Positions 1 to 8,289 of a DNA stretch of 42,810 nt are shown one piece after another. The DNA is from DASQQQ01 sp036390995. GTDB lineage: Bacteria > Actinomycetota > UBA4738 > HRBIN12. Numbering within the stretch: the stretch's first letter is position 1; each line of letters opens with the position of its first letter. Under the pieces are notes generated by a model, which was not told the origin of the DNA, searched no databases, and worked only from the letters and a program-made list of their open reading frames with translations. A program made the position numbers and the translations under genes. The stretch covers positions 1 to 42,810 of the forward strand of contig DASWAT010000016.1 in the NCBI GenBank assembly GCA_036390995.1. The letters are read 5' to 3'.

Positions 1-1332
1 TTACGCCGCCCGCTGGAGCAGCTCCAGGGTCGAAGCGTCGCTGGCGAACAGCACGCGGGCCACCCACCCTTGTACGGGCAGCACGGTTGCGGGCTGCGAC
101 CGCCCGCCGCCGATCCACGCGTCCATCGCGCTCGCGAACTCGCCCGCATCGTCCGTCGTGTCCCAAACGGTCGAGAGCACGATCGCCACGTGGCTCCCGT
201 CTGACCAGGCCCGGTAGATCCCACCGTCCCACCCCGCCGCAGCCGAGTCCGCCAGGCCACGGTCGAGCCGCAGCCCCAGCAGGATCGACAGGAACTCCTC
301 CCCCACCTGCATCACGTCCAGGTCCCTCCACCCCGGCCCGAGCTTCGGGGCCAGCTGCGGCACGTCGACCGGTGTGGGGACGTCGTTCGGGTAGCGATCG
401 GGGTGCAGGATCTGCTCGGTCGAGACCGGGAGGTCCTGGAGCGCGTGGTCGATGGCCTGGATCCCGCCGCGTGCGTCCATCGCCTGCATGAAGGTCAGAC
501 CCGCCGTGTACGGCCAGGTCTGGTCCTGCAGGATGAACGGGGGGATGCCCGCGGTCGAGGGTCCCGTCTGCAGGCCTATCTGGATCTGCTCCTGGAGGGA
601 GAGGAAGCGTTGCGCGTACGCCAGCATGAAGTAGGTGGCGCTCCCTTCCACCGCCCCCACGGCCGCCTCGGCGGCCTCGTCCTGACAGGTCGACGCGAGA
701 TGGTCGACGCGGGACAGCCCGAAGTGCTGGTCGTCCAGCGCGTGCGTGAGCTCGTGCGCCAGCGTCACCCTCTCGTACGGCGAGGGATCCTGGCCGCCGA
801 TGAACACGAGCTGCTTCGAGAACGTGTCGTAGAACCCGATCACCTGGCTGCCGGCGAACCCCTCCAGCACGGCCCGCAGGTCGGTCCCCGGCGGGATCGC
901 GCCGATCGTCTGCCACGCCAGGCTCCGGCGGCGGTACAGGCCGGCCGGGTACGAGGTGTCGTACGAGTCCTGCAGGTCCTTCACGAGCTCGGTGTGGCTC
1001 ACCGGATCGGCCCGCACCGGGTCGACGAAACGGAGCTCGCGGACCTGCTGGATCTGCTGCTCGACGGTCTGGATGGCCGGGGGGGTGGGCCCCTCGGGCG
1101 CGACGCTCGGCGGCGGTTGCGTGGGGCGAGGGCACAGCCTGGCGAGCGCCGCCTGGGCCGATCCGGGTCCGCGGGCGGCCGGCGAGGCGACCTCCGGCGA
1201 CGCCGGGACGAGGACGGGGGATCGCGAGGGGGAGGGAGACGAGACCCGCTCCCCACCACTCGAGCCCGTGCACGCCGAGGCCAGCAGCAGCGCCGCCAGG
1301 AGCAGCGCCGCGGGCCGCAGACGCCGGTTCAT
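1..1332 (-). CDS. Secreted lipoprotein with zincin-like metallopeptidase motif
   Basis: A 443-residue protein. The N-terminus is a basic stretch, a Leu/Ala-rich hydrophobic core and a lipobox LASAC with Cys21, so it should be exported and lipid-anchored; a Ser/Pro-rich linker follows. HELTHALDDQH (His193, Glu194, His197, with a further His203) is a zincin HExxH motif, and VEGSAT about 30 residues later (Glu229) could supply the third zinc ligand, as in gluzincin-like peptidases. I chose the ATG at 1332 because it starts the signal peptide and overlaps the preceding stop as ATGA; the open frame upstream is shadow of the neighbouring genes. It is the last gene of a coupled set glyS - small membrane protein - this gene. 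Substrate unknown. Peptidase activity is inferred from the motif only. Confidence 0.8.
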   Translation of the reverse strand: MNRRLRPAALLLAALLLASACTGSSGGERVSSPSPSRSPVLVPASPEVASPAARGPGSAQAALARLCPRPTQPPPSVAPEGPTPPAIQTVEQQIQQVRELRFVDPVRADPVSHTELVKDLQDSYDTSYPAGLYRRRSLAWQTIGAIPPGTDLRAVLEGFAGSQVIGFYDTFSKQLVFIGGQDPSPYERVTLAHELTHALDDQHFGLSRVDHLASTCQDEAAEAAVGAVEGSATYFMLAYAQRFLSLQEQIQIGLQTGPSTAGIPPFILQDQTWPYTAGLTFMQAMDARGGIQAIDHALQDLPVSTEQILHPDRYPNDVPTPVDVPQLAPKLGPGWRDLDVMQVGEEFLSILLGLRLDRGLADSAAAGWDGGIYRAWSDGSHVAIVLSTVWDTTDDAGEFASAMDAWIGGGRSQPATVLPVQGWVARVLFASDASTLELLQRAA

Positions 1333-1535
1333 CGCCGGGGTACGACCACGCTGATCACCGCGACCACGATGGCCAGGGCCGAGAACACCGCCGAGATCCA
1401 CAGGAGGCGGATCGAGCTCAGCGACCCGAGCGAGGTGACCACCAGGACCACCGCCGCCACCAGCATGAGCGCGAACGCTGCCGCGTACCACTCGACCCGG
1501 CCCCGTCCAGGTCGGCGCTCATCGGCCCCGGTCAC
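1329..1535 (-). CDS. Small two-helix membrane protein
   Basis: A 68-residue protein in a different frame from its neighbours. The GTG at 1535 overlaps the glyS stop (GTGA) and its own TGA overlaps the next ATG (ATGA), so the three genes are probably translationally coupled. After about 14 polar residues there are two hydrophobic segments (about residues 16-36 and 45-64) separated by a short SSIRLL link, ending in Arg-Arg, which would put a small hairpin in the membrane. I do not recognise a family. The coupling to the lipoprotein suggests that they work together at the cell surface, but this is only inference. Confidence 0.6.
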   Translation of the reverse strand: MTGADERRPGRGRVEWYAAAFALMLVAAVVLVVTSLGSLSSIRLLWISAVFSALAIVVAVISVVVPRR

Positions 1536-2905
1536 AGGCGCTGCTCCAGGAAGGCGACGAGGCTCTCGACGGGGATCCGGTCCTGCTGCATGCCGTCGCG
1601 GTCCCGGACCGTGACCTGCCGATCCTCGAGCGTGTCGAAGTCGACCGTGACGCAGTACGGCGTCCCGACCTCGTCCTGCCGGCGGTACCGGCGGCCGATC
1701 GAGCCGGCGTCGTCGAAGTCGCACATCCAGTGCGGCTTCACCAGGTCGAAGACACGCCGAGCCTCCGGGGTCAGCGTCTCGTTGCGGGACAGCGGCAGCA
1801 CCGCCACCTTCGTCGGTGCGAGGTCCTTGTGGAGGGCGAGGTACGTCCTCTTCTCGGTCCCGCCCTTCGCGGTCGGCGCCTCCTCGACCCGGTAGGCGTC
1901 GAGCAGGAAGGCCAGGACCATCCGGTCGACCCCTGCGGCAGGCTCGATCACGTAGGGGTGGTACCGCTGGTCCTTCTCCTGGTCGAAGTAGGTCAGGTCC
2001 TCACCGCTCGCGGCCTCGTGCGCCTTCAGGTCGAAGTCGGTGCGGTTCGCGATGCCCTCGAGCTCGCCCCAGTCCGTGAACGGGAACCGGTACTCGACGT
2101 CTACGGTGCGCTTCGAGTAGTGGGAGAGCTCCTCCTTCTCGTGATCGCGGAGCCGGAGGTTCGCCTTGCGGATCCCGAGGTCCACGTACCACCGGAACCG
2201 CTCGTCGATCCAGTACTCGTGCCACTCCTCGTCCGTGCCGGGCACCACGAAGAACTCCATCTCCATCTGCTCGAACTCGCGCAGGCGGTAGATGAAGTTG
2301 CCCGGCGTGATCTCGTTGCGGAACGACTTGCCCTGCTGGGCGATCCCGAAGGGCAGCTTCTTCCGGCTGGACTGCTGGATCGTCACGAAGTCCACGAACA
2401 TGCCCTGCGCCGTCTCGGGACGTAGGTACACGGCGTCCGCCTCGTCCTCCACCGGGCCGATGAACGTCTTGAACATGAGGTTGAAGTTGCGGGGCTCCGT
2501 GAACTCGCGGTGGCCGCAGTTCGGGCATTTCGGCCCGTGCTCCATGTCGAGGGTGGTCTCGTCCTCCTCGTGCCCCGACTGCGGCGCGTGCCACCCCGGT
2601 AGGTGGTCGGCGCGGAACCGCTGGTGGCAGTTCAGGCACTCCACGAGCGGGTCGGTGAACGAGTCGAGGTGGCCGCTCGCCTTCCACACGCGGGGCGACA
2701 TGATGACGGCCGCGTCCAGGCCGACCACGTCGTCGCGGAGCTGCACCATCGAGCGCCACCAGGCGCTCCTCACGTTGCGCTTGAGCTCCACGCCGAGCGG
2801 CCCGTAGTCCCAGAAGGACCGCAGGCCGCCGTAGATCTCGCTGGACGGGAACACGATGCCCCGGCGCTTGGCCAGGGAGGTGATGGCCTCCATGAGGTCG
2901 GCCAT
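1532..2905 (-). CDS. glyS: Glycyl-tRNA synthetase (alpha2 type)
   Basis: A 457-residue class II aminoacyl-tRNA synthetase that charges tRNA-Gly with glycine in the cytoplasm. The N-terminal stretch SSEIYGGLRSFWDYGPLG is diagnostic of the dimeric bacterial/eukaryal-type GlyRS. Motif 2 is visible as FRNEITPGNFIYRLREFEQ, and the C-terminal third (from about LALHKDLAPTKVAVLPLS) is the anticodon-binding domain. A zinc-type pair CLNC ... CPNC lies in the insertion after motif 1. The ATG at 2905 follows a clear AAAGGAGA ribosome site, so the longer open frame upstream is not used. It heads the coupled group with the small membrane protein and the lipoprotein. Confidence 0.97.
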   Translation of the reverse strand: MADLMEAITSLAKRRGIVFPSSEIYGGLRSFWDYGPLGVELKRNVRSAWWRSMVQLRDDVVGLDAAVIMSPRVWKASGHLDSFTDPLVECLNCHQRFRADHLPGWHAPQSGHEEDETTLDMEHGPKCPNCGHREFTEPRNFNLMFKTFIGPVEDEADAVYLRPETAQGMFVDFVTIQQSSRKKLPFGIAQQGKSFRNEITPGNFIYRLREFEQMEMEFFVVPGTDEEWHEYWIDERFRWYVDLGIRKANLRLRDHEKEELSHYSKRTVDVEYRFPFTDWGELEGIANRTDFDLKAHEAASGEDLTYFDQEKDQRYHPYVIEPAAGVDRMVLAFLLDAYRVEEAPTAKGGTEKRTYLALHKDLAPTKVAVLPLSRNETLTPEARRVFDLVKPHWMCDFDDAGSIGRRYRRQDEVGTPYCVTVDFDTLEDRQVTVRDRDGMQQDRIPVESLVAFLEQRL

Positions 2906-2955
2906 GAGCGGATCTCCTTTCCCGGCCGCTGGCGGCGGCCGCTGGCGTGGGAGGA

Positions 2956-2961
2956 AGTCTA
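2956..2961 (-). promoter_or_regulatory. Candidate -10 box for glyS
   Basis: TAGACT on the minus strand, about 50 bases before the glyS ATG. There is no good -35 at 17 bases (TCCGTT-like sequence only). Weak on its own; the position is right for a glyS leader. Confidence 0.3.
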
Positions 2962-3061
2962 CCGGCGCCCCGCCCGAACGGACCTCCGCGACGAAAACTG
3001 GCCCGAACGGCGGCCGCGGATGCCCCGAACGTAGGGAGTAGCCGAAAGACCGACCCGGATG

Positions 3062-3087
3062 GGCCTTCCGGCCAGGTCCCAAGGACC
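3062..3087. promoter_or_regulatory. Two adjacent perfect hairpins between divergent genes
   Basis: GGCC-TTCC-GGCC (3062-3073) is followed after one base by GGTCC-CAA-GGACC (3075-3087), with CCGAAAGACC just upstream at about 3042. They lie upstream of both candidate promoters (glyS to the left, the zinc-ribbon gene to the right), so they may be DNA operators rather than RNA structures. Function unknown. Confidence 0.35.
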
Positions 3088-3089
3088 GA

Positions 3090-3119
3090 TTGGGATCAGC
3101 CACTGGGCTGGGGTACGAT
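3090..3119 (+). promoter_or_regulatory. Candidate sigma-70 promoter of the zinc-ribbon gene
   Basis: TTGGGA (3090-3095), 18-base spacer, TACGAT (3114-3119). Transcription would start about 3126, only a few bases before the ATG at 3132 or 3138. The sequence from GGGGTACGAT to GGGGATGCCC closely resembles the recO promoter/start region. Confidence 0.45.
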
Positions 3120-3137
3120 CCCATCTGGGGGATGCCC

Positions 3138-3593
3138 ATGGAGACGTGCTGGAACTGCGGCGCCAAGCTCTCGCCCGACCTCGAGTGGTGCGGGCAGTGC
3201 TACACCGTGGTGAAGGTGCGAGGCCCGCTCAGCCGTGAGCGCGATCCATCCCAGCGGGTCATCCGCCTCCCCGAGGCCGAGACGAAGCCGACCGTCGTCA
3301 GGAGCACCCCCACCAGCGTGGGCATCGTGGGCAAGCTCTTCTACACCATCCTGATCGTGGGCGTTGGGGTCGCGATCTCCGTCGCCCTCGACGCATGGGT
3401 CATCAGCGCCGGGCGAGCGGCGTTCGGACTCCTGGTGGCGGTCGTCGGTGCGTACTCCGCCCTCGGCCTCGTCCTGCTCTGGTACACGTGGCGTCCCGCG
3501 GGACGTCGCGTGGTCCGGGTTGGCGGCGAGGTCGTCTCGGCCGGCTCGTCCCGCCGGCCGAGCGGTCAACGCGGCGCCTCGGCCCGCCGGTAG
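3138..3593 (+). CDS. Zinc-ribbon membrane protein
   Basis: A 151-residue protein of unknown function. It opens with METCWNCGAKL and then CGQC 14 residues later: two CxxC pairs forming a small zinc ribbon. Two hydrophobic helices follow, about residues 60-85 (GKLFYTILIVGVGVAISVAL) and 95-120, and the tail is basic and Ser/Arg-rich. The start at 3138 is chosen because a GGGGG run lies at ribosome-binding distance; the ATG at 3132 (two extra residues) is equally possible if the transcript is nearly leaderless. It is transcribed away from glyS and towards uppS. A zinc ribbon tethered to the membrane is common in actinobacterial proteins of unknown role, so I give no function. Confidence 0.75.
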   Translation: METCWNCGAKLSPDLEWCGQCYTVVKVRGPLSRERDPSQRVIRLPEAETKPTVVRSTPTSVGIVGKLFYTILIVGVGVAISVALDAWVISAGRAAFGLLVAVVGAYSALGLVLLWYTWRPAGRRVVRVGGEVVSAGSSRRPSGQRGASARR

Positions 3594-3830
3594 CGGCCCC
3601 AGGAGTACGCTCCGCTCCAGGCTCAGGTTCGAGCCCGTCTGTCAGCTCACCCCTCGAGAGCGCCAGCTGCCGCCGCCGTTGCCGGACCCAGCAGAGCCGC
3701 CGCCTCACGTTCAACGCTGGCCGCTGAGGAGCGAGGAACCGCCTCCCGTGTACTCCCGGCGGCGGGCCGGGCCCACCACGTTCGCCCCCGCTGGCGACGG
3801 CGATCGCCTGGTCGAACGAGCTCTGACGGA
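3594..3830. other. Gene-free stretch between convergent genes
   Basis: This 237-base stretch separates the ends of the zinc-ribbon gene and uppS. Open frames here are read-through of shadow frames. GGTTCGAGCCC at about 3628 recalls a tRNA T-arm, but no acceptor, D or anticodon arms can be built around it. I see no supported feature. Confidence 0.6.
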
Positions 3831-4586
3831 CTAGATGCCGTTCCCGTCGTCGTCGTCCGGGACTGCCCCGAAGCGGCGGGAGCGCTTCTGGAAGTCGCGG
3901 ATCGCCTCGTAGAGGTGCTCCCGGTTGAAGTCCGGCCACAGGACAGGCGTGAAGTACAGCTCCGAGTACGCGGCCTGCCACAGGAGGAAGTTCGAGATCC
4001 GCTCCTCTCCGCTGGTGCGGATGATGAGATCTGGATCCGGCATTTCGGGGTGGTACAGGCGACGCGCGATGCTCTCCGGCGTGATCTTCTCGCCCTTCAA
4101 CCGCCCGGCGTCGTGCTCGGCGAGGATCCGCTTGACGGCGTCAGCGATCTCGACGCGGCCTCCGTAGTTGAACGCGATCGTCAGCGTCATGCCGGTGTTG
4201 TGGCGGGTGAGGGCCTCGGAGATCTCCATCTCGCGGAGCACCGAGCGCGGCACCCTCCAGTCCCGTCGTCCCAGGAACCGCACCCGCACGTTCAAACGGT
4301 GGAGCTCGTCGCGCCGACGCCGGAGCAGGCCACGGTTGAAGCCCATCAGGTACCGGACCTCGGCCTTGGGGCGGTTCCAGTTCTCGGTCGAGAACGCGAA
4401 CATGGTGAGCCAGCCGAGCCCGACCTCGACGCCACCCTGGACCGTGTCCCACATCGCGGCCTCGCCGGCCGCGTGGCCCTCGGTCCGGGGCAGGCCGCGC
4501 TGCTTGGCCCACCGGCCGTTCCCGTCCATGACGATGCCGACGTGCGCCGGGACCTTGTCCCGGTCGATGTCCGAGAGGTACGTCAC
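3831..4586 (-). CDS. uppS: Undecaprenyl diphosphate synthase (cis-prenyltransferase)
   Basis: A 251-residue cytoplasmic enzyme that condenses isopentenyl diphosphate onto an allylic primer in cis, giving the lipid carrier for peptidoglycan and other wall polymers. HVGIVMDGNGRWA near the N-terminus contains the catalytic Asp21. FSTENWNRPKAEVRYLM, RTSGEERISNFLLWQ and ELYFTPVLWPDF are the later conserved regions. The GTG at 4586 overlaps the recO stop (GTGA), so uppS is translationally coupled to recO. The C-terminal tail is acidic (DDDDGNGI). In actinobacteria with two cis-prenyltransferases one makes decaprenyl or Z-farnesyl products, so chain length is not settled by sequence alone. Confidence 0.95.
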   Translation of the reverse strand: MTYLSDIDRDKVPAHVGIVMDGNGRWAKQRGLPRTEGHAAGEAAMWDTVQGGVEVGLGWLTMFAFSTENWNRPKAEVRYLMGFNRGLLRRRRDELHRLNVRVRFLGRRDWRVPRSVLREMEISEALTRHNTGMTLTIAFNYGGRVEIADAVKRILAEHDAGRLKGEKITPESIARRLYHPEMPDPDLIIRTSGEERISNFLLWQAAYSELYFTPVLWPDFNREHLYEAIRDFQKRSRRFGAVPDDDDGNGI

Positions 4587-5335
4587 GAGGTGAGGCTCCT
4601 GGCCAGGATCGGCAGGCTCCGCATGCGCCGCTCCAGGTGGTACTCGGCGAACCCGAACAGCATGGCCCGGGCCTCGCGCCGGACCGCGGTTCCCACACCG
4701 GACGAGCCCGACAGCGCCCCGGCCGCCGGCAGGTCGGCGGCGGCGAGGGACGCGAGGAGCGCGAAGGCCCCGGACGAGGCCGGACCGGCGTCGAGCTCGG
4801 CGCATCCGGCACACACCCCTCCGCCCTGCCCGCTGGCGAAGCGCACCGGGTCCGGACGACCGCAGACGGCGCAGGCCGTGAGGCTCGGATGGAACCCGGA
4901 GAGCGAGAGGAGCTTCAGCAGGAACGATTCGGCCACCGCGGCCGGGTCGGCGGGCCGCAGGTCGAGCGCCCGCAATCCGGAGATGAGCAGCATGAACAGT
5001 CGGAGGTTCCGCTCGTGTTCCTCGGCCACCTTGTCCGTGGCCTCGAGCATGGTCTCCCCCGCCGCGAACAGGTCGAGGTCGTCGCGAAGCGCTCGGAACG
5101 GGTTGATGATCTCGGCCTGGCTGATCGTGTCCAGCGAACCGCGACCCCGGTACGCCATCAACGAGACGTGGGTGAAGGGCTCCAACCGGGCACCGAAGCG
5201 ACTGGTCGTCTTGCGGATGCCCTTGGCGACGGCCCGGATCTTCCCCGAACCCTGGGTCATCACGGTGACGATCTTGTCTGCCTCGCCCAGCTTCACCGAA
5301 CGCAGGACGACGCCCTGTTCCTTGTAGAGGGGCAT
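4583..5335 (-). CDS. recO: DNA repair protein RecO
   Basis: A 250-residue recombination mediator that works with RecR (and RecF) to load RecA onto SSB-coated single-stranded DNA. The N-terminal OB-fold begins MPLYKEQGVVLRSVKLGEAD, a typical RecO opening. The helical domain carries a zinc finger, CAVCG about 18 residues before CAGC, around residues 155-180. The start at 5335 is set by family alignment; longer frames upstream are non-coding. Only eight bases separate the ATG from a TACGAT -10 box, so the transcript is probably leaderless. It overlaps uppS and probably forms a recO-uppS operon that is set apart from era by the deoC/ALDH and other insertions. Confidence 0.95.
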   Translation of the reverse strand: MPLYKEQGVVLRSVKLGEADKIVTVMTQGSGKIRAVAKGIRKTTSRFGARLEPFTHVSLMAYRGRGSLDTISQAEIINPFRALRDDLDLFAAGETMLEATDKVAEEHERNLRLFMLLISGLRALDLRPADPAAVAESFLLKLLSLSGFHPSLTACAVCGRPDPVRFASGQGGGVCAGCAELDAGPASSGAFALLASLAAADLPAAGALSGSSGVGTAVRREARAMLFGFAEYHLERRMRSLPILARSLTS

Positions 5336-5343
5336 CCCCAGGC

Positions 5344-5349
5344 ATCGTA
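5344..5349 (-). promoter_or_regulatory. recO -10 box, leaderless geometry
   Basis: TACGAT on the minus strand with eight bases (GCCTGGGG) before the ATG. With the usual 6-7 base distance to the first transcribed base, transcription begins at or next to the start codon. Confidence 0.5.
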
Positions 5350-5414
5350 CCCCTGAGCGCGGAGCGGGCTCCGGAAGGGGTGTTGCGATCGTGTGGAATC
5401 GGCCGGATCCGGAC

Positions 5415-5921
5415 TCAGTCCGTCGTGATGTCGATCGACAGCGTGAAGCCGTCCGCGCCCGCCACCTTCCCGCCGGTGGAGGTGGCCGTCCCCCGCGCGC
5501 CGGTGTAGGTTCCCGTGCCACCGACGACCGCGATCGTTCCGCCGCCGAACAGGTCTGAGAACCGCAGCCCTCCGTCGATCACGATGTCGCCGTCCGACAG
5601 ACGCAGCGTCGAGTTCAGGACGATCTCGAAGTCCTGCCCCTTCGAGACCGGCCGCACGATCTGGACGTGGCTGAGGGACCGGCCGACGCGGGATCCATCG
5701 GTCGGGTCCAGCAAGGGCTGCGACTCGACCGCGTAGTCCCCCGCGGTGGGGAACCCGGTCGTGGCCACGTCGATGTCCTTCTCGAACGGACCTTCGACGG
5801 CGAACACCTCGATGTGGGTGGAGCCGACCTGCGCCGTGGAGACCGGCACGTGCCCGGCCACCGCCAGCAGGCTCAGCATGAGGACGCCGAGCCCGGCCGC
5901 GATCTTCCTCGTTCGCTTCAT
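5415..5921 (-). CDS. Secreted allene-oxide-cyclase-barrel-like protein
   Basis: A 168-residue protein with a signal peptide: MKRTRK, a hydrophobic core, and likely cleavage after VSTAQ. The mature part is beta-rich and resembles the AOC-barrel/dirigent-type fold family: HIEVFAVEGPFEKDIDV, a central FEIVLNSTLRLSDGDIV strand pair, then FGGGTIAVVGGTGTYTGARG, which matches the conserved GGTG-Y-GARG turn of such proteins. GGGAGGG precedes the ATG at ribosome-site distance. It starts two bases after the SRPBCC gene stop, so the two are probably co-transcribed. No enzymatic role is known for most bacterial members; binding a small hydrophobic ligand is a guess. Confidence 0.75.
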   Translation of the reverse strand: MKRTRKIAAGLGVLMLSLLAVAGHVPVSTAQVGSTHIEVFAVEGPFEKDIDVATTGFPTAGDYAVESQPLLDPTDGSRVGRSLSHVQIVRPVSKGQDFEIVLNSTLRLSDGDIVIDGGLRFSDLFGGGTIAVVGGTGTYTGARGTATSTGGKVAGADGFTLSIDITTD

Positions 5922-5923
5922 GA

Positions 5924-6499
5924 TCACCCTCCCTCCCCGCGCTCCTTGGCGCGCTCCTCGGCCACTCGAGCGAGGTTGCGGACCCCACGCTTGGACAAGC
6001 CGTCCCAGGCCTTCGCCCCGAGGGCGGACAGGACCGGCACGTTGAATATCGCGAGCATCCCCGGGACCTCGCTGATCCGCGTCACGCGGCCCTGGTAGGA
6101 GATCCGGCAGCCGGTCCCCTGAGGCGCGAGCTCGTAGCGGTGCACGACCGTCCAGTCGACCACCTTGCCCTTCTTCGTGTGCAGGTGGGCCTCCGTCACG
6201 AACTCGAAGACCCTGGGGCGATCGGCCTCGGTCACCACGGACGTGTCGGTGAACCGGCCGTTCGGATCGAGCCCCTCGGTCCGGAACTCCGTGCCCACAC
6301 CAGCCGGCCCTTCCGGCGCGTCCATCGCGACCAGGCGCATCTTGGACCGCTGCTGCTCCCCGCCCCAGAGCAGGTGGCTCTGAAGGTCCGTGAGGGCGTC
6401 GAAGACCACCTCGGGCGGCGCCGTGCTCGTCGCCCCGTTCCCCGCCACGATCTCGCGCTTCAAGGCATTCGCCCGTCGGCCTGCCATGGGCGCCTCCAT
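5924..6499 (-). CDS. SRPBCC-family protein
   Basis: A 191-residue cytoplasmic protein. From about residue 18 it shows the START/polyketide-cyclase-like (SRPBCC) pattern: a first strand, APPEVVFDALTDLQSHLLWGG, then VGTEFRTEGLDPNG, VTEADRPRVFEFVTEAH and a final long helix (GMLAIFNVPVLSALGAKAWD onward). These folds enclose a hydrophobic cavity for lipids or other ligands. The ATG at 6499 is preceded by an excellent AAGGAGGTG site, better placed than the second Met at residue 5. It overlaps neither neighbour but runs directly into the secreted barrel gene. Ligand unknown. Confidence 0.8.
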   Translation of the reverse strand: MEAPMAGRRANALKREIVAGNGATSTAPPEVVFDALTDLQSHLLWGGEQQRSKMRLVAMDAPEGPAGVGTEFRTEGLDPNGRFTDTSVVTEADRPRVFEFVTEAHLHTKKGKVVDWTVVHRYELAPQGTGCRISYQGRVTRISEVPGMLAIFNVPVLSALGAKAWDGLSKRGVRNLARVAEERAKERGEGG

Positions 6500-6571
6500 C
6501 GCGCACCTCCTTCCGTTCGTGGACGGTCAGAGGGTGCGCCACGAGGGCACCCGAAGGATGGGGAGGATCCC

Positions 6572-8245
6572 CTATTCCAGGCCTGATTCCGCCGGAACAG
6601 CCTCGGCCGCGCCCGAGTACCGCACAGCGTAGGCGGCGGCCTCCTGACGGCTGCGCACGTTCAGCTTCGACAGCACGCTGCTGACGTGGTTCCCGGCCGT
6701 CTTCGTGCTGATGTACAGGCGCGCGGCGATCTCGGCGTTCGACAGCCCCTCGCCGAGGAGCGCGAGCACCTCGAGCTCGCGCTTCGAGAGCAGGCCGAGG
6801 CCCTTGGGCCCCGTCCGAGCTCGCCCTCCGAGCTCCCGGAGCAGCGCCGCCGCCTCATCGGCCAGCCTCGTGGCGCCGGCGGCATCGCTCGCCTCCAGCG
6901 CGAGCTGCGCCTCGCGACGGGCGAGCTCCGGCTCGTTCTCGCGAACGGCGCGGGCGAGCGCGATCCTGGCCTTCGCCGCCTCGATCGGCATCTCGAGCCG
7001 GACGAACGTGGCGATCGCCTCCTCCAGCCTGGCCTCGGCGGCACGGTCGCCGGCCGCTGCGGCCACCCGCCCCGCCGCGAGCGCCGCGGTGGCCGTCACA
7101 CGGGGCTGACCGGTCCGAACGGCCATCGCCTCCAGTCGCTCGGCGGTCCCGCCGGCCTCATGGAGCTCGCCCTGCGCCAGCTGCACGTCGGCCAAGAGGG
7201 CCAGGAGTGGGACCGCGAGCAGCGCGTCGCCCACCTGGTTCAAGCGCCGGTGCAGCAAGGCGGCGGCGACCGCCGTCTCCCCTTGGGCCAGATGCACGGC
7301 CGCGGCGGCGCGAAGCCCGTCGGGGCGATCCTCGTAGCCGGCGAGCAGCCGCTCCGCCTCCTCGACCCGTCCTTGCAGGAGGCGCAGCTCGGCGAGCTTG
7401 GCGGCCGGGTGGACGCACCGGGCCCGGTGGCCGGTGTCCTCGAGCTCGGCCAGCGTGCGGACGAGCCAGCCCTCGGCCTCGCCGAGGTTCCCGCCGGCGG
7501 CCAGCACCTCGGCGCAGCAGGTCCCGCAGAACTCGAGGAGCGGAGCATGGCCGCTCCGCTCCATGAAGGTCATCACGACCTCGTTCCATTTCATCAGCCG
7601 CCCGACGTCCCCGGCGTCCTCGGCGGCGCGCGTGGCCAGGCAGCAGATGTCTCCGAAGACCTCCTGATCGGCGACCTCGGTTCCGGTGGCGAGGACCATC
7701 GCCTCGTCCAGGGCGTTCAACCCCGCGTCCAGATCGCCTCGCTCCACCGCGACGAGGCCGGCCAGGGCCAGCGCCGAGGCCTCCAGCTCGGGGTCCTGGA
7801 AGCGCCGTGCCGTCTCGAGCGCCGAGGCTGCGTCCTCCCCACCGGCCGTCGGGTCGAGGCGAAGACGCGTCCGCGTGAGCGCGAGCCAGCCGTGCTCGGG
7901 CCCAGGCGGTGCATCCTTCAGGAGCCCTTCAGCGCGGGCGAACCACCCCCGACTGATCGGGTCGTTGCCGATGGCCTCCGCGTATTCGATCGCCAGCCAC
8001 ATCGCGATGCGGGCGGCCCGAGGCCCATCGCCGTCCTTGCGGAAGGCGGCGTGCGCGCGCTCCCGATGCTCGATCGCCCCGTCCACGTCGCGTAGCCACC
8101 ACAGTGCCCGCCCCAGACCGTCGCGGGCCTCCGGGGTGTCCCGGTCGGCCAAGGCGGCGTCGAAGACCTCTCGGGCGCGTTGCCAGTCGCCCGAGGCCAG
8201 CGCGGCCTCGCCCTGTCGGAGGAGGGACCGCGCGTCCCCTCTCAT
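6572..8245 (-). CDS. TPR-rich LuxR-type transcriptional regulator
   Basis: A 557-residue protein. Residues 1 to about 470 are Ala/Leu-rich helical repeats of TPR type (for example GEAALASGDWQRAREVFDAA, ALAGLVAVERGDLDAGLNAL, VHLAQGETAVAAALLHRR). The C-terminus from residue 486 (LSKRELEVLALLGEGLSNAE) to about 543 is a LuxR/NarL helix-turn-helix. There is no AAA/LAL ATPase domain, so it is a shortened relative of MalT/LAL regulators. The frame remains open far upstream, but only as a shadow of the aldehyde dehydrogenase; the ATG at 8245 begins the first repeat. It lies just downstream of the deoC-ALDH operon in the same direction and may regulate that or its own neighbourhood. The inducer is unknown. 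Confidence 0.85.
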   Translation of the reverse strand: MRGDARSLLRQGEAALASGDWQRAREVFDAALADRDTPEARDGLGRALWWLRDVDGAIEHRERAHAAFRKDGDGPRAARIAMWLAIEYAEAIGNDPISRGWFARAEGLLKDAPPGPEHGWLALTRTRLRLDPTAGGEDAASALETARRFQDPELEASALALAGLVAVERGDLDAGLNALDEAMVLATGTEVADQEVFGDICCLATRAAEDAGDVGRLMKWNEVVMTFMERSGHAPLLEFCGTCCAEVLAAGGNLGEAEGWLVRTLAELEDTGHRARCVHPAAKLAELRLLQGRVEEAERLLAGYEDRPDGLRAAAAVHLAQGETAVAAALLHRRLNQVGDALLAVPLLALLADVQLAQGELHEAGGTAERLEAMAVRTGQPRVTATAALAAGRVAAAAGDRAAEARLEEAIATFVRLEMPIEAAKARIALARAVRENEPELARREAQLALEASDAAGATRLADEAAALLRELGGRARTGPKGLGLLSKRELEVLALLGEGLSNAEIAARLYISTKTAGNHVSSVLSKLNVRSRQEAAAYAVRYSGAAEAVPAESGLE

Positions 8246-8289
8246 GGCGGGGATGATGACATCGGAGGCGCTGCGTGGGAAGGGGTTGC

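Noticed and set aside
3620..3660. GGTTCGAGCCC as a tRNA T-loop
   Set aside because: No complete cloverleaf can be drawn and there is no CCA end.
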